64,000 nt of DNA, taken from Chryseobacterium tagetis. GTDB taxonomy: Bacteria > Bacteroidota > Bacteroidia > Flavobacteriales > Weeksellaceae. The position numbers and the translations under genes are program-made. The stretch is taken from positions 744,001 to 808,000 of the forward strand of contig NZ_JAERSE020000002.1 in assembly GCF_016735585.2 (NCBI RefSeq). The letters run 5' to 3'. The notes below the pieces were generated by a model that did not search any database, had not been told where the DNA came from, and saw nothing but the letters and a program-made list of their open reading frames with translations. Shown one piece after another: positions 57,595-64,000 of the stretch. The first letter of the stretch is position 1. Each line of letters begins with the position of its first letter.

Positions 57595-57602
57595 TAAAAA
57601 AA
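57595..57602. repeat. Right target site duplication, TAAAAAAA
   Basis: Identical to 53916-53923, directly outside the right terminal repeat. Confidence 0.75.
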
Positions 57603-57634
57603 TATAAATTCAAAGCTCATGAAAATGGACTTTT

Positions 57635-57662
57635 TTTGTTCGTAATCAATTCCGTATCTTTG
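57635..57662 (+). promoter_or_regulatory. Promoter of prfA
   Basis: TTTG (57635-57638), 16 nt, then TATCTTTG (57655-57662), 17 nt before the ATG. It is intact and lies 52 nt right of the element end, so the insertion spared it. Confidence 0.6.
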
Positions 57663-57679
57663 CAAACTAAATTTTCACT

Positions 57680-58765
57680 ATGTCTAAAAGTTTAATTCCG
57701 AAACTGGAAGCTATAAAACAAAGATACAATGAGGTTGCGGACCTTATTATTCAGCCTGATGTTATTTCAGACCAGAAAAGATATTCTTCTTTAAACAAAG
57801 AATATAGTGATTTGGGAAAAATTGTAAACGTTTATGATCAATATAAAGGGGCTTTAGATACCATTGAAGAATCTGATGAGATTATTGCAGATGGTTCAGA
57901 CAAAGATTTTGTTGAACTGGCAAAAATCGAAAAAAACGAAGCGTTAGAAAAAATTCCGGGATTGGAAGAAGAGCTTAAAGTTCTTTTGATTCCTAAAGAT
58001 CCTGCTGATGACAAAAACGTTATTGTGGAACTTCGTGCCGGAACAGGAGGGGATGAAGCAGCCATTTTCGTGGAAGATGTGTACAGAATGTATACCATGT
58101 ACTTTAAGACAAAAGGATGGAGACATGAAGTAACCGATTCTAATGAAGCAGCAAAAGGCTACAAAGAATTGATCATGAAAGTGGAAGGAGAAGGAGTATA
58201 CGGAATTATGAAATTCGAATCAGGAGTTCACCGTGTACAGCGTGTTCCGGAAACAGAATCTCAGGGAAGAGTTCACACTTCAGCAATTACCATCGCGGTT
58301 TTACCCGAAGCAGAAGAAGTGGATTTTGAACTGAATCCTGCTGATATTGAAATGCAGACTTCACGTTCAGGAGGAGCAGGAGGTCAGAACGTAAACAAGG
58401 TAGAAACGAAAGTACAGTTAACACACAAACCTTCCGGAATGGTAGTGGTTTGTCAACAGGCTCGTTCACAGTTGGCAAACCGTGAATTGGCGATGGAAAT
58501 GCTTCGTACCAAATTATACGACATCGAACTACAGAAAGTACAGGGAGATATTGCTGCACAGCGTAAATCGATGGTTTCTACAGGTGACCGTTCTGCGAAG
58601 ATCAAAACGTACAACTATCCGCAAGGAAGAGTTACCGATCACAGAATCAACAAATCAATGTACAACCTTGATGCCTACATGAATGGAGATATCTCTGAAA
58701 TGATTGATGCGGTAATCATGGCTGAAAACGCTGAAAAAATGAAAGGAGAAGAGGAAAATTATTAA
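57680..58765 (+). CDS. prfA: Peptide chain release factor 1
   Basis: A 361-aa class I release factor. The catalytic GGQ (234-236) lies in [13 protein letters not shown]. The codon-recognition loop should be in domain 2 near [14 protein letters not shown] (about 184-197), where a P-E-T of the PxT type marks RF1 (UAG/UAA). Length and [37 protein letters not shown] blocks are normal for RF1. The mobile element sits just upstream but leaves the promoter intact. Confidence 0.95.
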   Translation: MSKSLIPKLEAIKQRYNEVADLIIQPDVISDQKRYSSLNKEYSDLGKIVNVYDQYKGALDTIEESDEIIADGSDKDFVELAKIEKNEALEKIPGLEEELKVLLIPKDPADDKNVIVELRAGTGGDEAAIFVEDVYRMYTMYFKTKGWRHEVTDSNEAAKGYKELIMKVEGEGVYGIMKFESGVHRVQRVPETESQGRVHTSAITIAVLPEAEEVDFELNPADIEMQTSRSGGAGGQNVNKVETKVQLTHKPSGMVVVCQQARSQLANRELAMEMLRTKLYDIELQKVQGDIAAQRKSMVSTGDRSAKIKTYNYPQGRVTDHRINKSMYNLDAYMNGDISEMIDAVIMAENAEKMKGEEENY

Positions 58766-58789
58766 TCTTTTCTTTTAAAAATATATCTA

Positions 58790-58819
58790 AAAGCTTCTGA
58801 ATCATCGGAAGCTTTTTTT
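58790..58819 (+). terminator. Terminator of prfA
   Basis: AAAGCTTCTGA and TCGGAAGCTTT pair with one wobble around ATCA, followed by a T-run. Confidence 0.8.
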
Positions 58820-58858
58820 ATTTAAAACACATTCCGTATTTTTGAGAAAACCTTCACA

Positions 58859-60970
58859 ATGAATTTTAAACCTATTTTACTAACAGCTGGAGTTTTATTT
58901 TCAGCAACTTTTTATTCTCAAAAAATGATTTATCCCAAAGCATTAAAAGGAAATCAAACAGATACATATTTCGGAACAGCAGTAGCAGATCCATTCAGGG
59001 ACTTGGAAAACGATTCTGAAGCCACAAAAAAATGGGTGGATGAAGAAGTAGCACACAGCCAGGATTATCTTTCAAAAATCCCTTTCAGAGACCAGATTAA
59101 AGATCAGTTGAGAGATATCTGGAATTATGAAAAAATTTCAGCCCCTTTCAAAGAAGGAGATTATACTTACTATTATAAAAATGACGGACTTCAGGCGCAG
59201 TCAGTTTTATACAGAACCAATAATAAAACGAAATCGACAGAAGTTTTTTTAGATCCAAATAAATTTTCAGAAAAAGGAACAACATCTTTAGCTCAGTTAT
59301 CTTTCAATAAAAAAGGAAACTTGGCGGCTTATTCCATCTCAGAAGGAGGAAGCGACTGGAACAAAATCATAATAATCGATGCAATAACCAAAAAACAGAT
59401 TGATGAAACACTGGTTGATGTAAAATTCAGTGGAATTTCTTGGCAGGGAGACGAAGGCTTTTATTATTCAAGCTACGACAAGCCGAAAGAAGGAACCGTT
59501 CTTTCCGGAATGACTGATAAGCATAAAGTCTATTTTCATAAGCTTGGAACAAAACAATCTGCAGATAAATTAATTTTCGGAGGCGATAAGACTCCAAGAA
59601 GATATTTGGGAGCAGGAGTTTCAGAAGACCAGAGATATTTGATTATTTCTGCTGCCAATGCAACCAACGGAAATGAATTATACATCAAAGATCTGAAAAA
59701 AGGAGGTGATTTTGTGCAAATCAATAAAGGATTCGATCTCAATGTAAGCATTGTAGACACGGATGGTGATGATCTGTATATTTTCACGGATAAAGACGCT
59801 CCGAATATGCGATTGGTGAAAACAACCATCAAAAATCCTTCACCGGAAACCTGGAAAGACGTTATTCCGCAAACAGAAAACGTATTAGGAATCTCTACAG
59901 GAGGAGGATATTTCTTTGCAACTTACATGATTGATGCGATTGATCAGGTAAAACAGTTGGATAAAACAGGAAAACTGATCAGAGAAATTGCTTTACCGGG
60001 TAAAGGAAATGTTGGAGGTTTCGGAGGTAAAAAAGAAGAAAAAGAATTATACTTTTCATTCAGTAACTACATCACTCCGGGAACAACTTATAAATTCAAT
60101 GCAGATTCGGGAAAATCTGAAGTCTATCAGAAGCCGAAAGTGAAATTCAATCCGGAAGATTATGTGTCTGAACAGGTATTTTATACCTCAAAAGACGGAA
60201 CAAAAATTCCGATGATGATTAATTATAAAAAAGGAACAAAGCTTGATGGTAAAAATCCAACAATTCTTTACTCTTATGGAGGTTTCAATATCAGTTTACA
60301 GCCGGCTTTCTCTGTAGTGAATGCAATCTGGATGGAAAACGGGGGAATTTATGCCGTACCAAACATTCGTGGTGGTGGAGAATACGGAAAAAAATGGCAC
60401 GATGCAGGAACGAAGCAGCAAAAGAAAAATGTTTTTGAAGACTTTATTGCAGCAGGAGAATATTTACAGGCTAAAGGCTATACTTCAAAAGAATTTATGG
60501 CACTTTCAGGAAGATCAAACGGAGGTTTGTTAGTTGGAGCAACCATGACAATGCGTCCCGATTTGGCTAGAGTAGCTTTCCCGGGAGTTGGGGTTTTAGA
60601 TATGCTGAGATACAATAAATTCACGGCGGGAGCAGGATGGTCCTACGATTATGGAACAGCAGAAGACAATAAAGAAATGTTTGAATACCTGAAATCTTAT
60701 TCACCTGTTCATAATGTAAAAGCAGGAACTTGCTATCCTTCAACAATGATTATTACGAGTGATCATGATGACAGAGTAGTTCCGGCACATTCTTTTAAAT
60801 TTGGTGCAGAATTGCAGGAAAAACAGGCTTGTAAAAATCCTATTTTATTAAGAATTGAAAAAAATGCAGGTCACGGAGCTGGTCGTTCTACAGAGCAGGT
60901 CATTGGTGAAAATGCTGATCTGATTTCGTTCGCTTTGTATGAAATGGGAATTAGAAAGCTTCAGAAATAA
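58859..60970 (+). CDS. Prolyl oligopeptidase family serine peptidase (S9A)
   Basis: A 703-aa secreted peptidase with a signal peptide ending TFYSQ. The N-terminal helix YPKALKGNQTDTYFGTAVADPFRDLEN is the S9A start, and a seven-bladed beta-propeller occupies about 70-420. The alpha/beta-hydrolase domain has GRSNGG with catalytic Ser553, the aspartate in SDHDDRVVP (about 638-646) and the histidine in NAGHGAG (about 675). Probably a periplasmic prolyl endopeptidase for short peptides. Monocistronic, with a terminator about 115 nt downstream. Confidence 0.9.
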   Translation: MNFKPILLTAGVLFSATFYSQKMIYPKALKGNQTDTYFGTAVADPFRDLENDSEATKKWVDEEVAHSQDYLSKIPFRDQIKDQLRDIWNYEKISAPFKEGDYTYYYKNDGLQAQSVLYRTNNKTKSTEVFLDPNKFSEKGTTSLAQLSFNKKGNLAAYSISEGGSDWNKIIIIDAITKKQIDETLVDVKFSGISWQGDEGFYYSSYDKPKEGTVLSGMTDKHKVYFHKLGTKQSADKLIFGGDKTPRRYLGAGVSEDQRYLIISAANATNGNELYIKDLKKGGDFVQINKGFDLNVSIVDTDGDDLYIFTDKDAPNMRLVKTTIKNPSPETWKDVIPQTENVLGISTGGGYFFATYMIDAIDQVKQLDKTGKLIREIALPGKGNVGGFGGKKEEKELYFSFSNYITPGTTYKFNADSGKSEVYQKPKVKFNPEDYVSEQVFYTSKDGTKIPMMINYKKGTKLDGKNPTILYSYGGFNISLQPAFSVVNAIWMENGGIYAVPNIRGGGEYGKKWHDAGTKQQKKNVFEDFIAAGEYLQAKGYTSKEFMALSGRSNGGLLVGATMTMRPDLARVAFPGVGVLDMLRYNKFTAGAGWSYDYGTAEDNKEMFEYLKSYSPVHNVKAGTCYPSTMIITSDHDDRVVPAHSFKFGAELQEKQACKNPILLRIEKNAGHGAGRSTEQVIGENADLISFALYEMGIRKLQK

Positions 60971-61086
60971 TTGAAAATTTAACCATTAAGATCAAATGTC
61001 CTGATTAAGAATTTTATAGTGATTTTTATAAAAATAAATATAAAAAACTTAAAAAGACATTAGTTTTAATAGTTTAGACAACAATA
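60971..61086. other. Untranslated tail after the S9A peptidase, no gene
   Basis: About 115 AT-rich nt between the peptidase stop and the terminator hairpin. No ORF or repeat seen; either an extended 3' untranslated region or a spacer. Confidence 0.3.
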
Positions 61087-61122
61087 AAGGCAGTTTTGTG
61101 AGATCGCAAAACTGCCTTTTTT
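61087..61122 (+). terminator. Terminator upstream of methylmalonyl-CoA mutase
   Basis: AAGGCAGTTTTG and CAAAACTGCCTT form a perfect 12-bp stem around an 8-nt loop, followed by a T-run. It lies 69 nt before the mutase ATG at 61191, so it could also act as a leader terminator. Confidence 0.82.
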
Positions 61123-61190
61123 CTTTAAAAATAAACACAAAATTATTATCTCAAAAATCCGTAATTTTAGCAGGTAATAAATCTGAAAGT

Positions 61191-63308
61191 ATGAGAAGAG
61201 AAGTTCAAAATAAAACTCCTCAATTTAATATAACTGAAAAAAAATCGGAAATCTATCCCTTTGAAAAAGATGGATTGCAGTTAAAATCTTCCTATAAAGC
61301 AGAAGACGTTAAAAATAAAGACTTAACAGAAACTTCTCCGGGAATTGCCCCTTATTTAAGAGGTCCGTATTCTACGATGTATGTTCAGAAACCATGGACG
61401 ATTCGTCAGTATGCAGGGTTTTCAACAGCAGAAGAATCCAATGCTTTTTACAGAAGAAACTTAGCGGCAGGACAAAAAGGTCTTTCCGTAGCTTTCGATT
61501 TGGCGACACACAGAGGATATGACTCAGATCATGCGAGAGTAGTTGGTGACGTTGGGAAAGCTGGAGTTGCGATCGATTCTGTGGAAGACATGAAGATTTT
61601 ATTTAATGAAATTCCATTAGATCAGATTTCTGTTTCTATGACGATGAACGGAGCGGTTTTACCGATTTTATCGTTCTATATCGTTGCGGCAGAAGAACAG
61701 GGTGTTTCTCAGGAATTGCTTTCAGGAACCATTCAGAATGATATTTTGAAGGAATTCATGGTGAGAAATACCTACATTTATCCACCTGCACCTTCCATGA
61801 AGATTATTGCGGATATTTTTGAATATACCTCTCAGAATATACCAAAATTCAACTCTATTTCAATTTCAGGATATCACATGCAGGAAGCCGGAGCAACACC
61901 GGTGCTGGAAATGGCTTATACCCTTGCAGATGGATTGGAATATGTAAGAACAGGAATAAAAGCAGGAATGAATGTCGATGATTTCGCGCCAAGATTATCT
62001 TTCTTCTGGGCAATCGGAATGAATCACTTCATGGAAATCGCAAAAATGCGTGCGGCAAGATATATTTGGGCTGAATTATTAAAGCAGTTTAATCCTCAGA
62101 ATCCAAAATCTTTAGCTTTAAGAACTCATTCGCAAACTTCAGGTTGGTCTTTAACAGAGCAGGAACCTTTCAACAATATTACAAGAACAGCAATTGAAGC
62201 CTTATCTTCAGCATTAGGAGGAACTCAGTCTCTTCACACAAATGCTTTGGATGAAGCTATTGCGCTTCCGACAGATTATTCTGCAAAAATTGCAAGAAAT
62301 ACTCAAATTATCCTTCAGCAGGAAAGCGGAATCTGCGATGTGGTAGATCCGATGGGTGGAAGTAATCTGGTGGAATCTCTGACTCAGCAAATGATCGAAG
62401 AAGCAATGAAGTACATTGATGAGGTTGAGCAGGAAGGAGGAATGACTAAAGCGATCGAAGCTGGTATTCCAAAAATGAGAATTGAAGAAGCAGCAGCAAG
62501 AAAGCAGGCAAAAATTGATAGCGGTGAAGAGTTTATCATTGGAGTAAATTCATTCAAATCAGACTTGAAACAAGACGAAATCGAGATTCTGGATATCGAC
62601 AATACAGAAGTTCGCAGAAAACAGATCGAAAGATTAGACTCGATTAAACTAAGCAGAAATTCTGAAGCGGTTGAACAGATTTTAAATGAAATCAGAGAAT
62701 CCGCAAAAACAGGAAAAGGAAACCTTTTGGCATTATGTATCGAAGCAGCTCGCAGAAGAGTAACTCTTGGAGAAATGAGCGATGCGATGGAAGAAAGTTT
62801 CGGAAGATATAAAGCAAACATCAGAACAATCTCAGGAGTTTATGCCATGAATGCAGGTAAAAATGAATATTTTGAAAAAGCGCTGAACCTTACTCAGAAA
62901 TTTGAAGAAGAAGAAGGTCGCCGTCCAAGATTAATGGTTGCGAAAATGGGACAGGACGGTCATGACAGAGGGGCGAAAGTAGTAGCAACAGCATTTGCAG
63001 ACATGGGATTCGATGTCGACGTTGCACCATTATTCCAGACTCCCGAAGAAGTTGCAAAACAGGCGGTTGAAAACGATATTCACATTTTAGGAGTTTCATC
63101 GTTGGCAGCGGGTCACAAAACGTTGGTTCCGCAGGTTGTAGAAGAATTGAAAAAACTGGGAGCAGATGATATTACCATTGTGGTTGGGGGAGTAATTCCT
63201 CAACAGGATTATGAATTCCTTTACGCAAACGGAGCAGATTTCATTTTCGGTCCTGGAACGAATCTTCCCAAGTGCGCGGTGGATATTTTAGAGAAATTTT
63301 TAAACTAA
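61191..63308 (+). CDS. scpA: Methylmalonyl-CoA mutase, large subunit (B12-dependent)
   Basis: About 705 aa from the ATG at 61191. The frame opens at 61098, but that part crosses the terminator and the expected core begins after MRREVQN. The TIM-barrel domain (about 35-550) has [24 protein letters not shown] and the substrate region [14 protein letters not shown]. The C-terminal cobalamin domain has [10 protein letters not shown] (DxHxxG, H591 as cobalt ligand) and [11 protein letters not shown] and GGVIPQQDY. It interconverts (R)-methylmalonyl-CoA and succinyl-CoA. No small-subunit gene is adjacent upstream in this window. Confidence 0.93.
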   Translation: MRREVQNKTPQFNITEKKSEIYPFEKDGLQLKSSYKAEDVKNKDLTETSPGIAPYLRGPYSTMYVQKPWTIRQYAGFSTAEESNAFYRRNLAAGQKGLSVAFDLATHRGYDSDHARVVGDVGKAGVAIDSVEDMKILFNEIPLDQISVSMTMNGAVLPILSFYIVAAEEQGVSQELLSGTIQNDILKEFMVRNTYIYPPAPSMKIIADIFEYTSQNIPKFNSISISGYHMQEAGATPVLEMAYTLADGLEYVRTGIKAGMNVDDFAPRLSFFWAIGMNHFMEIAKMRAARYIWAELLKQFNPQNPKSLALRTHSQTSGWSLTEQEPFNNITRTAIEALSSALGGTQSLHTNALDEAIALPTDYSAKIARNTQIILQQESGICDVVDPMGGSNLVESLTQQMIEEAMKYIDEVEQEGGMTKAIEAGIPKMRIEEAAARKQAKIDSGEEFIIGVNSFKSDLKQDEIEILDIDNTEVRRKQIERLDSIKLSRNSEAVEQILNEIRESAKTGKGNLLALCIEAARRRVTLGEMSDAMEESFGRYKANIRTISGVYAMNAGKNEYFEKALNLTQKFEEEEGRRPRLMVAKMGQDGHDRGAKVVATAFADMGFDVDVAPLFQTPEEVAKQAVENDIHILGVSSLAAGHKTLVPQVVEELKKLGADDITIVVGGVIPQQDYEFLYANGADFIFGPGTNLPKCAVDILEKFLN

Positions 63309-63376
63309 ATTAACTTTTCCAACGAATAAATTGCACAGCGTTTGTACTGTAAGTCATAACCACAAAACAAAATATT

Positions 63377-63871
63377 ATGGCTTATACAGTAGTTTCAGTA
63401 TTTCCAAAGACTGTAGATACAGAGGAAATTAGAAAAGATTTAAGAGAAAACGGTTTCGATGAAGCGAATATCATTGTTTCAAAATCAAACGTAGAAACTG
63501 GACTTGATCATTATCAGGAAGACGAGCAGACGAAAGGTTTTTTCGATTATGTTTTTGCTCACGATGCAGAAATGCTGGATGCTTACCGTAAACACAGTAT
63601 TGGAAAAAATAACGTTGTTGTTTACACTGATGATCTTGAACAGGCAACTTCCGCAAAATCTATTTTAAATAGAAACGGAGCTTTGCAAGTTTATAGAAAA
63701 CAATCGGAAGACCATAAAGATATTCCGGATGGCATGACTGAAGAAGAATACAACGGAATCATTGCCAAAGCAAGACACAATATTTATTTTCTTGGATCTG
63801 AAAGGGTTTATCACTCCAACATTGTCAAAGGAATGGATGATCCGATGGACGATCTGGGATCGAAAGATTAA
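63377..63871 (+). CDS. General stress-like protein (DUF1269/YflT-like), hypothetical
   Basis: A 164-aa cytoplasmic protein. The N-terminal half (AYTVVSVFPKTVDTEEIRKDLRENGFDEANIIV, then FFDYVF and YRKHSIGKNNVVVYTDD) resembles the alternating strand-helix pattern of general-stress 17M/YflT-type domains in which a strand pair binds the next unit. The C-terminal half (HNIYFLGSERVYHSNIVKGMDDPMDDLG) is less typical. Function unknown. It follows methylmalonyl-CoA mutase by 68 nt. Confidence 0.55.
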   Translation: MAYTVVSVFPKTVDTEEIRKDLRENGFDEANIIVSKSNVETGLDHYQEDEQTKGFFDYVFAHDAEMLDAYRKHSIGKNNVVVYTDDLEQATSAKSILNRNGALQVYRKQSEDHKDIPDGMTEEEYNGIIAKARHNIYFLGSERVYHSNIVKGMDDPMDDLGSKD

Positions 63872-63880
63872 AAAATATAC

Positions 63881-63912
63881 AAATCTGGATAGTTTTCTAT
63901 TCAGATTTTTTT
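63881..63912 (+). terminator. Terminator after the stress-like protein gene
   Basis: AAATCTG-G-ATAG and CTAT-T-CAGATTT pair around TTTT, followed by a T-run. Confidence 0.75.
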
Positions 63913-63943
63913 ATGAATTTCATAAAAATTTGCAAATAAAAAG

Positions 63944-63972
63944 TTGATTATTCAAAAATTACTATATCTTTG
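63944..63972 (+). promoter_or_regulatory. Promoter reading out of the window
   Basis: TTG (63944-63946), 18 nt, then TATCTTTG (63965-63972). The gene it drives lies beyond the right edge. Confidence 0.5.
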
Positions 63973-64000
63973 CATCTGAAAATCAAGTTTAACCATTTAA

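Noticed and set aside
61098..61190. N-terminal extension of methylmalonyl-CoA mutase
   Set aside because: It crosses the terminator hairpin at 61087-61122 and does not match the family's N-terminus.
62384..62821. 145-codon minus-strand open frame
   Set aside because: Antisense to methylmalonyl-CoA mutase, no family features.
1..64000. CRISPR array or prophage
   Set aside because: No regularly spaced direct repeats, Cas proteins, or phage structural genes were seen. The only mobile DNA with clear ends is the IS1595-type element.

Overview
This window is a chromosomal segment from a low-GC Bacteroidetes, most likely a flavobacterium of the Weeksellaceae close to Chryseobacterium. The evidence is AT-rich intergenic DNA, repeated Bacteroidetes-type -7 elements (TAnnTTTG), a type IX secretion sorting domain and a PorD-like protein, a Bacteroidetes-style BamD and LptE, and flavobacterial families such as DUF4835, DUF5686 and DUF5687. 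The genus call is inference from family recognition. No rRNA, CRISPR array or replication origin was seen.

Layout. 1-6000 (mostly minus): FAD monooxygenase plus MalY-like PLP enzyme, DUF502 membrane protein, tRNA hydroxylase MiaE, acyltransferase, zinc-protease-like lipoprotein. 6.1-7.2 kb: rplU-rpmA and an orphan double-glycine-leader Cys-rich peptide. 7.2-12.3 kb (minus): a large DUF5686 outer-membrane protein, two tandem tRNA-Asn genes in duplicated promoter-tRNA-terminator cassettes, RseP and a small beta-rich secreted protein. 12.4-18.7 kb: omega-amidase-like enzyme, thioredoxin, persulfide dioxygenase/rhodanese, HerA-like ATPase, and a DnaQ exonuclease with a degenerate GIY-YIG domain. 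18.7-25 kb: lysA behind a possible leader-peptide attenuator, poxB-MFS, and three tandem TonB-C-like secreted proteins. 25-31.3 kb: miaB, a sigma-54 activator, lptE and an acidic TPR-tailed protein. 31.3-43.3 kb: rnpA, tcdA, tatD-like, tetR-type regulator, bamD-rpoZ-coaBC-porD-like-recN cluster, an ABC exporter and a Dyp peroxidase. 43.5-46.9 kb: an ECF sigma factor operon ending in an S41 protease. 47-50.2 kb: two unrelated fumarases in divergent orientation. 50.2-53.8 kb: small membrane protein, AraC regulator, T9SS cargo protein. 57.6-64 kb: prfA, prolyl oligopeptidase, methylmalonyl-CoA mutase and a stress-like protein.

The accessory part is 53,924-57,594, a complete 3.67-kb IS1595-family (ISXO2-like) element. 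It has 24-bp imperfect terminal inverted repeats and a perfect 8-bp target duplication (TAAAAAAA). Besides the transposase it carries about nine passenger genes: three small proteins with an FlbD-like sequence pattern, two tiny ORFs each converging on one of them, two lipoproteins, a DUF2158 protein and an 83-aa protein overlapping the transposase. It also carries a ~190-nt rod-like RNA candidate with its own promoter and T-run. This element and the lysA leader are the least expected things in the window.

Themes. Three enzymes modify tRNA position 37 (MiaB, MiaE, TcdA). Envelope biogenesis is well represented (RseP, BamD, LptE, PorD-like, DUF5686). Central carbon enzymes include PoxB, FumC, class I fumarase and methylmalonyl-CoA mutase. 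All start choices, promoters and terminators were read by eye; no database search was run.
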